Source of the DNA: CAZNLS01 sp964573895
GTDB taxonomy: Bacteria > Acidobacteriota > Aminicenantia > UBA2199
Assembly: GCA_964573895.1 (NCBI GenBank)
Contig: CAZNLS010000006.1
Span: 1 to 42,934 of the forward strand
Length of the DNA stretch: 42,934 bases
Direction of reading: 5' to 3'
Shown: piece by piece, positions 8,521 through 17,478 of the stretch
How the letters are laid out: every line of letters begins with the position of its first letter
Position numbering within the stretch: position 1 is the stretch's first letter
Position numbers and translations under genes: made by a program
The notes under the pieces: generated by a model
Told to the model about the DNA's origin: nothing
The model's database searches: none
The model's input: the letters and a program-made list of their open reading frames with translations, nothing else

Positions 8521-9938
8521 TATTCGGGGAGGTTAAATCTCAGCAAAAATTCCTGCCCGAATCTGTTTATGTATAAGAATACAAATGAGCCCGGCTCTTT
8601 TTTACTCAATATTCTTCTAAATTGATTTACAGAGGATATCTCTGTCCGATTGACTCCGAGAATTACGTCGAATGGTCTCACTCCGTTCTTTTTGGCAACT
8701 CCTTCAACTTTCTGAACCACAATTCCTTTCGATGTCCTCAATTCATATTCTTTTGCCATTGATTTTGAATTTGCTGTTAGAATCATTCCGAGATCAATTG
8801 TTTTACCTTCAACTCCTTCAGCTCTGAATTTTATTGTATCGGGTGCCTCTCCAACCTTGACGTTAATCTTCATTTTTTTATCATCCCGGTAAATAGTAAG
8901 TGAAATTATATCTCCCGGACTGGAATCAGCTATTTTGATTCTCAGATCATTACCGTTCTTAATTCTCTTGCCATTCAATCTGATCACGAAGTCATTTCTT
9001 TTCAGACCTGCATGTTCTGCAGGAGAATTTTTTTCTACTTTGGCTATTAATAATCCGCTTACCGGATAGTCAAACTGTTTTGCTTCTTCCTTTGTGAATG
9101 CCCGAATAGTTACTCCCAGCCATCCTCTTATTACCCGGCCTTTTAATTTCAGATCCGAAATAACCTTTTTTGCCATGTTAGAGGGAATTGCAAATCCGAC
9201 ACCGACATTTCCTCCGCTGGGAGCAATTATAATTGAGTTAATTCCGATAACGCGTCCTCTCATGTTGATCAGAGGTCCGCCAGAATTCCCGCGGTTTATT
9301 GCAGCATCTGTCTGAATATAATTCTCATAATCTGTTGCACCAATCTGTCTTCCTTTTGCTGAAATTATCCCTGCCGTCACGGAAAGATCCTGACCAAAAG
9401 GATTCCCTATTGCAAGCACCCATTCTCCAACTTCCGCCTTCATTGAATTGCCCAGTTCGATGAATGGGAAATTGTTTCCTTTGACCTTTATGAGAGCAAG
9501 ATCTGTTTTTGGATCAGTCCCTATCAATCTTGCAGTATATTTTTTTTCATCGCTTGCAATGACTGTTATCCTAATTGCATTTTTAACGACATGATTATTT
9601 GTGATTATATAACCGTTTTTAGAAATCAGAAATCCGGATCCCACACCTGCAACTTTCTCTCTTCCGGATCTGGAATTAAAAAATCTGTCAAAAAAAGGAT
9701 CGCCAAAAACAGATCTTCTCTGCCTGATTGTTTCGGAAATAACTTTAACGACAGCAGGCTTTACTTTTTTCACGAGTGGTGCAAAATTATTTCCTGTGGT
9801 GTTCATGACCTCTGCCCTGACCGAAGCCGGTTTTATTTCACTGTCTGAGCCTGTTTTTTGAATAAATCCAAAAGTCAGGGCAAAAAACACTGCACCGGCA
9901 AAAAAACTTACTCCTGCAATTAAAGCACTCTTTTTCAT
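8520..9938 (-). CDS. HtrA/DegQ-family periplasmic serine protease
   Basis: HtrA proteases degrade or refold damaged envelope proteins. From the chosen start the protein is about 472 aa: an N-terminal membrane anchor or signal (KKSALIAGVSFFAGAVFFAL), a trypsin-like domain with the triad His in ITNNHVV, Asp in KTDLALIK and Ser in NRGNSGGPL, then two PDZ domains (GWLGVTIRAF to the KMKINVKVG region, and a second ending at the C-terminus). The start at 9938 is preferred over upstream ATGs at 9944 and 9965 because GGAG lies six bases before it. It is the first gene of a three-gene overlapping operon, under the promoter at 10004-10032. Confidence 0.93.
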   Translation of the reverse strand: MKKSALIAGVSFFAGAVFFALTFGFIQKTGSDSEIKPASVRAEVMNTTGNNFAPLVKKVKPAVVKVISETIRQRRSVFGDPFFDRFFNSRSGREKVAGVGSGFLISKNGYIITNNHVVKNAIRITVIASDEKKYTARLIGTDPKTDLALIKVKGNNFPFIELGNSMKAEVGEWVLAIGNPFGQDLSVTAGIISAKGRQIGATDYENYIQTDAAINRGNSGGPLINMRGRVIGINSIIIAPSGGNVGVGFAIPSNMAKKVISDLKLKGRVIRGWLGVTIRAFTKEEAKQFDYPVSGLLIAKVEKNSPAEHAGLKRNDFVIRLNGKRIKNGNDLRIKIADSSPGDIISLTIYRDDKKMKINVKVGEAPDTIKFRAEGVEGKTIDLGMILTANSKSMAKEYELRTSKGIVVQKVEGVAKKNGVRPFDVILGVNRTEISSVNQFRRILSKKEPGSFVFLYINRFGQEFLLRFNLPE

Positions 9939-10003
9939 TTTCATCTCCTTTTTTTTACTGTTCATTATTAGACGTGTTCGGTTTCAGAAAAGTTTCAGGC
10001 ATA

Positions 10004-10032
10004 ATTATATAAAAAAAAAATTCACGTATCAA
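10004..10032 (-). promoter_or_regulatory. Sigma-70 type promoter of htrA operon
   Basis: On the minus strand a -35 box TTGATA (10027-10032) and a perfect -10 box TATAAT (10004-10009) are 17 bp apart, with a run of ten T in the spacer. The start codon of htrA is about 65 bp downstream. I see no extracytoplasmic-sigma-like motif, so envelope-stress control is not evident here. Confidence 0.6.
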
Positions 10033-10075
10033 TTGATTCTGTTTGTAAAAAAATAAATTTTTATATACAATTCAC

Positions 10076-10116
10076 TTCGGTAAAACAGGAAATCTAAAAT
10101 TTCCTGTTTTACCGAA
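10076..10116. terminator. Perfect 18-bp hairpin between yip1 and htrA, probable terminator
   Basis: The arms 10076-10093 and 10099-10116 are perfect reverse complements (18 bp) around a five-base loop. The structure lies 25 bp past the yip1 stop codon on the minus strand, before the htrA promoter. It is followed by T-rich sequence in the plus direction and by a mixed AT stretch in the minus direction, so it is not a textbook poly-U terminator. A terminator or an mRNA 3'-end stabiliser for yip1 fits best; a palindromic repeat element is possible. Confidence 0.5.
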
Positions 10117-10140
10117 TGTTTATTTTCTAAATTATAAAAA

Positions 10141-10737
10141 TCAGATAAAGGCTCTCGCACTTCCGAAAGCAATAGTGCTCACAATGAAGGAAATAAGGAA
10201 GGCAATTACTATATATGAAATTATAGTTACTACAAAATAGGGAGTAGCTTTGTCGCCTGCAGGAGATTTAAGATCATTTATTCCTGTATACAACAGAAAA
10301 AGTGAATATAATCCTGCAAAAAAGCTAAGGATAGCAAGAGACGGGATCAGAAAAAACAGACCTGCAACCCAGGATGGAGTGAATGAATAGACAGCGACTT
10401 TGGCAGACATTTCCATATCCTTTTTTGCTCCGAAGTTTGGCGCAAGGAGATCTATTATCATTGATAAAATATAGACTCCGACAAGTGAAAATATATACAT
10501 AAGGATCCCCCATATCAGTGCCCTGCCCACAGGCATTCTGACTGTGAATCCCATGAAGGATTTTCCTATTAAAAAATAACCTATGAAACCGGCAATTGCA
10601 GGGATGGCTGCAAGGATGATTGCATAATTAGTGAACAAATCTGCAACACTGGATTTCTCAGTCTTTATCTTCTTCCATTCATCTGCTGGCTTTGTAATGA
10701 TACCTATTGCTCTTTGGAAAATGTTGTTAAAATTCAT
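10141..10737 (-). CDS. Yip1-domain membrane protein
   Basis: A 198-aa integral membrane protein of the bacterial Yip1 family. The N-terminal amphipathic segment IFQRAIGIITKPADEWKKIKTEK is typical and is followed by about five hydrophobic segments (around 35-55, 70-95, 115-145, 145-160 and 170-195). The signature FxPSWVAGLFFLIPSL is present. Bacterial members have no settled function. The ATG at 10737 is preceded by CGGAGGT. It appears to be a single-gene unit, with a possible promoter at 10757-10786 and a strong hairpin downstream. Confidence 0.8.
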   Translation of the reverse strand: MNFNNIFQRAIGIITKPADEWKKIKTEKSSVADLFTNYAIILAAIPAIAGFIGYFLIGKSFMGFTVRMPVGRALIWGILMYIFSLVGVYILSMIIDLLAPNFGAKKDMEMSAKVAVYSFTPSWVAGLFFLIPSLAILSFFAGLYSLFLLYTGINDLKSPAGDKATPYFVVTIISYIVIAFLISFIVSTIAFGSARAFI

Positions 10738-10756
10738 ATTTACCTCCGTTTTTAAA

Positions 10757-10786
10757 ATTTTACATGATTTTAAATATGAAAGTAAA
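10757..10786 (-). promoter_or_regulatory. Possible promoter of the Yip1 gene
   Basis: On the minus strand TTTACT (10781-10786) and TAAAAT (10757-10762) are 18 bp apart, 20 bp before the yip1 start codon. The region is very AT-rich, so a chance match is possible. Confidence 0.3.
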
Positions 10787-10883
10787 CAGATATTAAAAAA
10801 AAGTTTAATTTATTCTGTTTTTTAAGCTTGTAAAAATATAAAGGAAAAATTGAGATTCGCAATTCCTGATAAAATCCTTTGTA

Positions 10884-12356
10884 TCAGAAGAAAATGAGTG
10901 TAGTAATAATAAATACCGGGAGAAGGAATATAAATGAATATTTAATCATGTATCCGAAAAAACTCGGCATGATCACATCATTTTCCTCAGCTATGGATTT
11001 GACCATAAAATTCGGTGCATTGCCTATATAGGTCATTGCTCCCATAAATACCGCTCCTGTGGAGATAGCTTTCAGGTAAATCGCTTTCTGGCTCATAAGA
11101 GTAATAACTGCTTTTGATTCGGGGATACCGGAGAAAAACTGTCCCAGGGCGGTATTAAAGAAAGTAAGGTACGTGGGTGCATTATCTAGAAAACTTGATA
11201 GAGAGCCGGTAATCCAGAAATAGTGCCAGGGCTCTTTAACTGCATCAATAAGGAATTTAAAATGACCATGGGAACCTGCCTTTAATATAGCCAATGCTGG
11301 GATTATTGTCATGAAGATCCCGGCAAAGAGAATAGCAACTTCCTGGATTGGGAACCATGTAAAATTATTGTCTTTTCTTATTATCTTTTTTGTGGTTATC
11401 ATTGATAGAATTCCCATACCGATCAGAAACAAATCTCTAATTGAATTTTCAAATGTCATATGAACGCCAAAGAAATTGAAATGGCCCAGATGAACACTAC
11501 CGGAAAAAAGAACTCCGGAAATAATTCCGAGAAGGAAAATTGAGTTATGCCATCCCAGAATTCTGATGGGCTCTTTTTCCGGTTCCGGCTTGTCAACTTT
11601 TTCCTCTTTTTTGTAATAGTAGAGGTCGAGGAAAAAGAATGCGGTAAGGAGAATAATTGAGACAAAAAGCATTTCCGGAAGGACTTTGAGTGTCCAGAAA
11701 AATTTTACACCATGAAGAAATCCGAGAAACAGCGGAGGGTCTCCCAGGGGTGTGAGTGAACCGCCTATATTTGCCACCAGGAATATAAAGAAAACTATAA
11801 TATGGACCTTATTTTTTCTATCTGCATTTGATCTGATAATAGGCCTGATCAGAAGCATTGCTGATCCGGTTGTTCCTATCCAGGAAGAGAGAAATGTCCC
11901 GATCAGCAGCATTACCAGATTTGTCATCGGGTTGCCTTTTATTGAACCTTTGAGGAGTATCCCTCCGGATACGGTAAATAGGGACCACAAGAGGATGATG
12001 AAAGGGATATAATCTATAAAATAGATATGAAGTATCTCATGAACGGCCACTGTTTTATAAGATAACAGAAAAGGAACTGCAAAAGTAAGTGCCCAGAAAA
12101 GTGATATTTTTCCGAAATTATGGTGCCAGAATTTGGGTGCCATCAACGGGAACAGGGCAATTGAAAGGAGAATCCCGAGGAATGGGATTGCAGACCATAC
12201 AGGAAGAACTTCTCCAATATTTTCATGACCGGATGTTTCAGTTGTGTTTTCCTGCTGAACGGCATTGTGTCCATCCGGTGTTACTGATTCAGACCAGGCA
12301 TAAAAGCTGCAGCAGATAAATAAAACCAAAAATATCAGAGTGATCTTTTTCATCAT
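10884..12356 (-). CDS. CitMHS_2 / NhaD-type sodium:proton antiporter-like transporter
   Basis: A polytopic membrane protein of the ion transporter superfamily, in the group annotated as putative citrate transporters or UIT-type sodium:proton antiporters. About 490 aa from the chosen start. Family features are WSAIPFLGILLSIALFPL near the N-terminus, SLFTVSGGILLKG, the re-entrant-loop motif GTTGSAMLLIRP, NIGGSLTPLGDPPLFLGFL, and a second half with a similar NAPTYLTFFN and GNAPNFMVK arrangement. A cleavable-signal-like segment (KKITLIFLVLFICCSFYAWS) precedes the core. The start at 12356 is chosen because AAGGAG lies six bases upstream; ATGs at 12371 and 12353 are alternatives. Transported substrate is not decidable; Na+/H+ exchange is the family-based guess. 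Confidence 0.82.
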   Translation of the reverse strand: MMKKITLIFLVLFICCSFYAWSESVTPDGHNAVQQENTTETSGHENIGEVLPVWSAIPFLGILLSIALFPLMAPKFWHHNFGKISLFWALTFAVPFLLSYKTVAVHEILHIYFIDYIPFIILLWSLFTVSGGILLKGSIKGNPMTNLVMLLIGTFLSSWIGTTGSAMLLIRPIIRSNADRKNKVHIIVFFIFLVANIGGSLTPLGDPPLFLGFLHGVKFFWTLKVLPEMLFVSIILLTAFFFLDLYYYKKEEKVDKPEPEKEPIRILGWHNSIFLLGIISGVLFSGSVHLGHFNFFGVHMTFENSIRDLFLIGMGILSMITTKKIIRKDNNFTWFPIQEVAILFAGIFMTIIPALAILKAGSHGHFKFLIDAVKEPWHYFWITGSLSSFLDNAPTYLTFFNTALGQFFSGIPESKAVITLMSQKAIYLKAISTGAVFMGAMTYIGNAPNFMVKSIAEENDVIMPSFFGYMIKYSFIFLLPVFIITTLIFF

Positions 12357-12403
12357 TCTTTTCTCCTTCATACTTCCAGAATTGAGTGGATAATAGAAAG
12401 TAC

Positions 12404-12432
12404 ATTTAATAAAATTTTCCGATATTTGTCAA
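12404..12432 (-). promoter_or_regulatory. Promoter of the CitMHS_2 transporter gene
   Basis: On the minus strand a perfect -35 TTGACA (12427-12432) is followed after 17 bp by TTAAAT (12404-12409), 47 bp before the start codon. Confidence 0.45.
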
Positions 12433-12459
12433 GTGAATGGATTAAAAAACTGATGATTT

Positions 12460-12487
12460 TTGACTCTCGGTATTTCTGTGATACTAT
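12460..12487 (+). promoter_or_regulatory. Possible promoter of fhs
   Basis: TTGACT (12460-12465) and TACTAT (12482-12487) are 16 bp apart. The expected transcription start would fall at about 12494, inside the GGGAGG ribosome binding site, giving a leader of only about ten bases. This makes the call uncertain. Confidence 0.3.
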
Positions 12488-12503
12488 TTCCCGGGAGGTT
12501 CAG

Positions 12504-14156
12504 ATGAAAAGTGATATGGAGATTGCAAAAGGATCAAAACTTCTTGATATTGAAAAAATCAGGGATGGTCTTGGTATCAGGGAGGATGAATTCTGGCCTT
12601 ACGGAAGGTTTAAAGGCAAAGTCTCTCTTCGCGCACTCAAAAGACTGAATAGCGGAAGTGACGGTAAGCTTATTGTCGTGACAGCAATAACTCCGACAAA
12701 ATATGGTGAAGGAAAAACAACCACATCTGTCGGTTTGTCTATGGGGATAAACAGGCTTGGTAAAAAATCTATTGTCACTCTAAGAGAACCTTCCCTCGGG
12801 CCGGTTTTTGGTGTTAAAGGCGGAGCTGCGGGAGGAGGTTATTCACAGGTCCTCCCAATGGAGGATATAAACCTCCATTTTACAGGGGATATTCATGCAA
12901 TAACAACGGCTCACAATCTGCTTTCAGCTGTTGTTGATAATCATATTCACTATACAAACAGTAAACGAATAGATACAAGGAAAATATTATGGAAAAGAGC
13001 AATAGATATGAATGACCGGAGTCTGAGAAATACTGTCATCGGTATCGGTGGGAAAGGGCAGGGATATCCCCGGGAGAACGGCTTTATAATATCTGCAGCC
13101 AGTGAGATTATGGCTATTCTGACCCTTTCATCAGATTTAGATGAATTAAAAGAACGGCTCGGAGAGATACTGGTTGGCTTTACCAGGAACAATGAGCCTG
13201 TTTTTGCCAAAGACTTTAAGGTCTGTGGGGCAATGGCTACGGTTTTAAGAGAGGCAATCAAACCTAATCTCGTTCAAACTATCGAAAATACACCGGCGAT
13301 TATTCACAGCGGTCCTTTTGCAAATATATCTTTTGGAACAAACAGTATCAATGCTACAAAACTTGCTCTAAAACTAAGTGACTATGTAGTTACCGAATGC
13401 GGATTCGGCTCTGATCTTGGATTTGAAAAATTTGTCGACCTTGTTTCCGCATATGCGAATTATTCAATTCACGCCGTAGTTATTGTTGCAACGGTTCGGG
13501 CATTAAAGCATCAGGGTGGAAGTAAAACTCCGGATTCTCTTATAAAGGGGCTTTCAAACCTCGGGAAACATATTGAAAACATTAAGAACCTTGGATTTAC
13601 ACCTGTGGTAGCTGTTAATGTATTTCCAGATGATTCTGAAACTGAAATTTCGGCAATTGAAAAATATGCAAGAGAACATGGTGTTGAAGTGGGAAGAAGT
13701 GAGGGATTCATGAAGGGAGGAGAAGGAGTAGTGGATCTTGCGGAAAAGGTAACGGAACTTGCGGATAAAAGTGACGGCAGTTTCAGAAGAGTATATGATC
13801 CCGGGGATCCCGTCATGCTTAAAATTGAGAAAATAGCAAGGGATATTTATGGTGCCGAGGGTGTTATTTTTTCCTGGGATGCAAAAAAAAAGCTGGATGT
13901 AATCCGAAAACTAGGTATAGATGGCTTACCTGTCTGCATTGCCAAGACCCCTCTCTCTTTTTCAGACAATAAGAAAAAACTGAATGTTCCGACAGGGTGG
14001 AGATTGAATATAAATGAGATCGATATCGCACATGGTGCCGGATACCTCATACCAATTTCCGGTGATGTAATGCTTATGCCCGGGTTACCCAAAACGCCTT
14101 CCGCAGAAGCGATAGATATTGATCTTTCAGGTCATAATATAACAGGTTTATCTTAA
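12504..14156 (+). CDS. fhs: Formate--tetrahydrofolate ligase
   Basis: This enzyme makes 10-formyl-THF from formate, THF and ATP, feeding one-carbon metabolism and purine synthesis. The 550-aa product matches the usual size of the monofunctional enzyme. The nucleotide-binding loop TPTKYGEGKTTTSVG is near residue 65, followed by SLGPVFGVKGGAAGGGY, DIHAITTAHNLLSA and the C-terminal PGLPKTPSAEAIDID, all family landmarks. The ATG at 12504 follows GGGAGG; the frame is open upstream, but the earlier start (a TTG at 12426) has no binding site. It is a single-gene unit. The last bases overlap the convergent rsmA stop. A formyl-THF source fits with purD/purE nearby, although PurN/PurH are outside the window. 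Confidence 0.95.
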   Translation: MKSDMEIAKGSKLLDIEKIRDGLGIREDEFWPYGRFKGKVSLRALKRLNSGSDGKLIVVTAITPTKYGEGKTTTSVGLSMGINRLGKKSIVTLREPSLGPVFGVKGGAAGGGYSQVLPMEDINLHFTGDIHAITTAHNLLSAVVDNHIHYTNSKRIDTRKILWKRAIDMNDRSLRNTVIGIGGKGQGYPRENGFIISAASEIMAILTLSSDLDELKERLGEILVGFTRNNEPVFAKDFKVCGAMATVLREAIKPNLVQTIENTPAIIHSGPFANISFGTNSINATKLALKLSDYVVTECGFGSDLGFEKFVDLVSAYANYSIHAVVIVATVRALKHQGGSKTPDSLIKGLSNLGKHIENIKNLGFTPVVAVNVFPDDSETEISAIEKYAREHGVEVGRSEGFMKGGEGVVDLAEKVTELADKSDGSFRRVYDPGDPVMLKIEKIARDIYGAEGVIFSWDAKKKLDVIRKLGIDGLPVCIAKTPLSFSDNKKKLNVPTGWRLNINEIDIAHGAGYLIPISGDVMLMPGLPKTPSAEAIDIDLSGHNITGLS

Positions 14157-14929
14157 GAATATTTTAAATTTTTATATAATTTATAGAGATTATCCGGAGA
14201 AATATTTTCCGCCCGGCTGTTCGGATTTATTCCGGTATCCGGGAAAATTTCTTTTGGTAAATCTTTATTTAAAGTAGCTTTGAGATTATTAAGAATTGTT
14301 TTTCTCCTGGCTGAGAATATTTTTTTTAAAAACAGATGAAATCCAATCACATCTTCCTGAAATATAGATTTTTCATTCCGGTTGAATGTAAAAAGAGTTG
14401 ATTTTACCTTTGGAGGAGGTGAAAAAGAACCAGGCTTAATTTCGAAATTTTTTTTGATATCATAAATGTATCCGAATATAATTCCAGCCGGTCCGTAGTT
14501 TGAAGAATTGTGATGTGCTGAAATTTTTTCAAAAAATTCTGTTTGAACAAGAATTGTCCCCTTCGATATTTGACCGGAATTTGAGATAATCCAACTAATA
14601 ATATCTTTTGAAATATAATAGGGAATATTCCCGATTATATTGATATTATTCGTATCTGATATAGATTTCAGATTAACCTTCCGTATATCTTCGTTTAATA
14701 TCGTAACTCTGCTTCCGAACCGCTCTTTTAAAAAATTAACAAGATCCGGATCTTTCTCTATTCCCGTGAACCTGAATTTCGGATTTCTTGACACTATTTC
14801 TGCGGTTAAAAATCCCTTTCCGGGTCCAATTTCTATTAAATCACCTGTAAAAGGTTCAAATGAATCTACGATTTTTTTTGAAATCCCGGGATCGGATAAA
14901 AAATGCTGCCCCAGTTTTTGTCTGCTCAT
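14153..14929 (-). CDS. rsmA: 16S rRNA dimethyladenosine transferase RsmA (KsgA)
   Basis: RsmA dimethylates two adjacent adenosines in the 3' hairpin of 16S rRNA late in 30S assembly. The 258-aa protein has QKLGQHFL at the N-terminus, the SAM-binding motif IEIGPGKGFLT (about 31-41), the acidic ribose-binding position in GIEKD, and the catalytic NIPYYIS motif (about 100-106) in place of the more usual NLPY. The C-terminal domain carries SFSPPPKVKSTLF and FSARRKTILNNL. Its ATG abuts the stop of the preceding LptD-like gene with no gap, so it is the last gene of the purD-to-rsmA chain. Its own stop overlaps fhs. Confidence 0.95.
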   Translation of the reverse strand: MSRQKLGQHFLSDPGISKKIVDSFEPFTGDLIEIGPGKGFLTAEIVSRNPKFRFTGIEKDPDLVNFLKERFGSRVTILNEDIRKVNLKSISDTNNINIIGNIPYYISKDIISWIISNSGQISKGTILVQTEFFEKISAHHNSSNYGPAGIIFGYIYDIKKNFEIKPGSFSPPPKVKSTLFTFNRNEKSIFQEDVIGFHLFLKKIFSARRKTILNNLKATLNKDLPKEIFPDTGINPNSRAENISPDNLYKLYKNLKYS

Positions 14930-16759
14930 TTAATTTGGGATAATTTCAAGCTGAAATTGACGGGTAATTGATCTGAATGAAAATCTGATTCTGAATCGTC
15001 CTGCTCGCCTGTCGAGGTAAAGGTTGTAATTGAAGTTTTTAAAAGTAAAATCATAATCTGATATTGCCTGAAATTCCCATCCCTTAAATAGCAGAAACTT
15101 AATGTTTAAATAGCTGTTTTTGAAATTGCCTGAATCCATGTCATAAGATATTGAAGCCCAAAAATCTCCCTTTCTATTTTTAGCGCTTCTTCGTATGAAA
15201 ACTGAGAAGTCTGACGCTGTTGAACCTTCAATCATCCAGTTCATGCTTTTTCTTCGTGTATAGTAATTATATAAAAATTCAAGATTCAGATTTTTTATCA
15301 GTTTTTTTGTTCCCTTAAGTATAAATCCTTCAGAAATATAATTTTCTTCCTGATCTCTGTCGAAAAAAAGCTCGGATCTGATAGAAAACCGGACATCTGT
15401 CGAAGGTGTAATCACTATTTTTTTACTTGAAAGACCCAGATAAGAATTTGATCTGAACTCTTTTTTTGAATTTCCCAGGAGTGCAATTTCTGTAAAAATC
15501 ATGGATGTTGAAAATTCAATATCAAGAAGTCCTCCGTAAATTTGAAGAGGGAGGAATGAAAGATCAAATTTGGGAGAGGAGAGACGTTTTTTGTAAAAAG
15601 ATTCTCTGTTAAATGAATATTCCGTACTCAGATTAAAAATTTTTGTTGAATATCTGAGACTTAGATCTGATTCGGTCTTTTTGTTAAATGAGCTGTCTGA
15701 ATTCCTTATTCCCGAAAAAAGTGACTTTAAATTAATTTGAATTCTTTTCCCGAGTTGTCCCAGATATCTGAACCCGCCTGAATATTCTCTTGATTTTTCA
15801 TAGTCATAATTAATGTGGAATATACTTTTTTTGCCCGGAGTAAACGTTGCTGAGGACCTGATCCAGTTTTCATTTTTGAATCCTATGTTTTTTTTCAGGT
15901 CAAGCGAGATCCTTCCTTTAAATTTTTCTGATTTTTTCAAATCATATCCGAATACAACCTGTGACATATTATCTTTAATGTAGTTCATATTCAGAATAAA
16001 TCCGGTTTTTTTGCCGGGAACATATTTATTTTGTGAGACTATGCTTAATCCCAAATCCGAACCATTGGAATATTTGTCAAAGATATCATAATTAAGCCGA
16101 AAATTGTTAAATGAATGTATCTCTTTCTCCTTGTTTTTATTTTTCAGGTTTAGGGAAAAATCAGCCAGTAAGCCATAATTGTTATAGTACCATATTTTGT
16201 TCAACTCAATTATTTTATCTCTTGCATGTCCTCCGCGGTTCATTCTGATTGATTTAAATGAAAATGATTGTAGTCCCTCTACAAATGCGGTTATATTATG
16301 CCCGTATATGTCCAGATTGTTTTTTATTGAAATTTCCTTTCCGACAAAATAGAGAAGAGAATTTTTCAGCTTTGAAAAACTGACCTTAATATGTGAAGGT
16401 ATTTTTTTTTTATTTTCCGCCAGGCCGATCTTATTTCCGAAATTCAGCACAGTGTAAGAGAAAGGCGTAAGTTTAAATTCTGTAATATCAGAACTGATAC
16501 TAACGGTTTTTCCTTTTGATACTGTAACATTATTCATTATACGTCCTGTATTTTTCCCAATTGAAATAGAAATATTTTCTCCTCGAATAACATATTTCCC
16601 GGTTTCATAGATGACATTGCCTTTTGCATATATATAATTATGGTCAAAGCTGTAAAGAAGATAATCGGCACTCAGATGTGCCAATTCGGTTGAATTTAAT
16701 ATAGAAAAATTCAGAAAAAAAAGAATTACAAATCCGGTTATTCGTATAATATTGATCAC
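14930..16759 (-). CDS. OstA/LptD-like outer-membrane beta-barrel protein
   Basis: The product (609 aa) has a signal peptide (INIIRITGFVILFFLNFSILNSTELA), then an OstA-like beta-jellyroll region (about 40-115; YAKGNVIYETGKYVIRGENISISI) and a long series of amphipathic strands with aromatic ends, closing with RRAGRFRIRFSFRSITRQFQLEIIPN-type barrel strands. This layout is that of LptD, which inserts lipopolysaccharide, but similarity is loose and I see no cysteine at all, so the LptD disulphides are absent. The start is taken as GTG at 16759: it overlaps the upstream lipoprotein stop as GTGA and gives a proper signal peptide. An ATG at 16804 would add a charged extension before it. A different OstA-like assembly protein is possible. 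Confidence 0.62.
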   Translation of the reverse strand: MINIIRITGFVILFFLNFSILNSTELAHLSADYLLYSFDHNYIYAKGNVIYETGKYVIRGENISISIGKNTGRIMNNVTVSKGKTVSISSDITEFKLTPFSYTVLNFGNKIGLAENKKKIPSHIKVSFSKLKNSLLYFVGKEISIKNNLDIYGHNITAFVEGLQSFSFKSIRMNRGGHARDKIIELNKIWYYNNYGLLADFSLNLKNKNKEKEIHSFNNFRLNYDIFDKYSNGSDLGLSIVSQNKYVPGKKTGFILNMNYIKDNMSQVVFGYDLKKSEKFKGRISLDLKKNIGFKNENWIRSSATFTPGKKSIFHINYDYEKSREYSGGFRYLGQLGKRIQINLKSLFSGIRNSDSSFNKKTESDLSLRYSTKIFNLSTEYSFNRESFYKKRLSSPKFDLSFLPLQIYGGLLDIEFSTSMIFTEIALLGNSKKEFRSNSYLGLSSKKIVITPSTDVRFSIRSELFFDRDQEENYISEGFILKGTKKLIKNLNLEFLYNYYTRRKSMNWMIEGSTASDFSVFIRRSAKNRKGDFWASISYDMDSGNFKNSYLNIKFLLFKGWEFQAISDYDFTFKNFNYNLYLDRRAGRFRIRFSFRSITRQFQLEIIPN

Positions 16760-17478
16760 TTGAAACTCAATCTGAATATTTTTCCCGAAGTATCTCCCAG
16801 CCATAGATTTTCACCGGTGCAGGAAAGAGCCGATGGTGATTCCGAAGGAGATTTAAAGTTATTTACAAGATTTCCCAAAAGATCTGTTCTGTATATTTTC
16901 AGTGTCTCTCTTTCAAGGATCCACAGACTGGATCCGTCATTACAAAATCCGTCAATTGTAAAGACCGGAACTTTTATATTATCAGTAATTTCACCTGAAG
17001 CCGTGTCTACCTTTGCTACCGAATTACTATTTTTATCGACTATAAATACAGAACCTTCTTTAAAGTCCATTGAATAATAGTTCCCTGCTTTCAGTCTAAG
17101 GTTTCTGATCATCTCCCCGCTTATAATACTAATTTTTGCAATTTCCGATTTTCCCTCCAAATTTATCCAAAGATTTTCTCCGTCATAACAGATTCCGTTA
17201 ATGTTCCCGTATTCAAGATCTAAATATCTAATCCATATCCCTGAATTGAAATTAATCGAATAAAGAACCGAGCTCCCCGTAGCAATCCAGATAGAATCCC
17301 CTGCAAACGCAAGATCTGCAGGTGATAGTCCCTGTTCGATGCTAACAGTTGCTTCAACATCAAACCCCCTTTCGCTCTTTTCGGGGTCGAATGGATTGTT
17401 AAACAATCTCCCTTTGCAGCCTTGGAATAAATTAAAAACCACTGCTGAGGCTAAAAGATATATTATGATTTTTTTCAT
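16756..17478 (-). CDS. Lipoprotein with predicted beta-propeller repeats
   Basis: A 240-aa lipoprotein: signal peptide MKKIIIYLLASAVVFNLFQG then the lipidated Cys21, lipobox LFQGC. The mature part has five or so repeats of about 40 residues of the type LSPADLAFAGDSIWIATGSSVLYSIN, INGICYDGENLWINLEGKSEIAKIS, TIDGFCNDGSSLWILERETLKIYRTD and PSALSCTGENLWLGDTSGKIFRLS, the pattern of NHL/quinoprotein-like beta-propellers. It ends four bases into the LptD-like gene, so a link to outer-membrane biogenesis is suggested by coupling only. No function can be named. The ATG at 17478 lies inside the end of the preceding gene, without a clear ribosome binding site. Confidence 0.7.
   Translation of the reverse strand: MKKIIIYLLASAVVFNLFQGCKGRLFNNPFDPEKSERGFDVEATVSIEQGLSPADLAFAGDSIWIATGSSVLYSINFNSGIWIRYLDLEYGNINGICYDGENLWINLEGKSEIAKISIISGEMIRNLRLKAGNYYSMDFKEGSVFIVDKNSNSVAKVDTASGEITDNIKVPVFTIDGFCNDGSSLWILERETLKIYRTDLLGNLVNNFKSPSESPSALSCTGENLWLGDTSGKIFRLSFK

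Noticed and set aside
10860..10884. Terminator CTGATA/TATCAG after the transporter gene
   Set aside because: The stem is only six bp with a ten-base loop and has no immediate poly-U.
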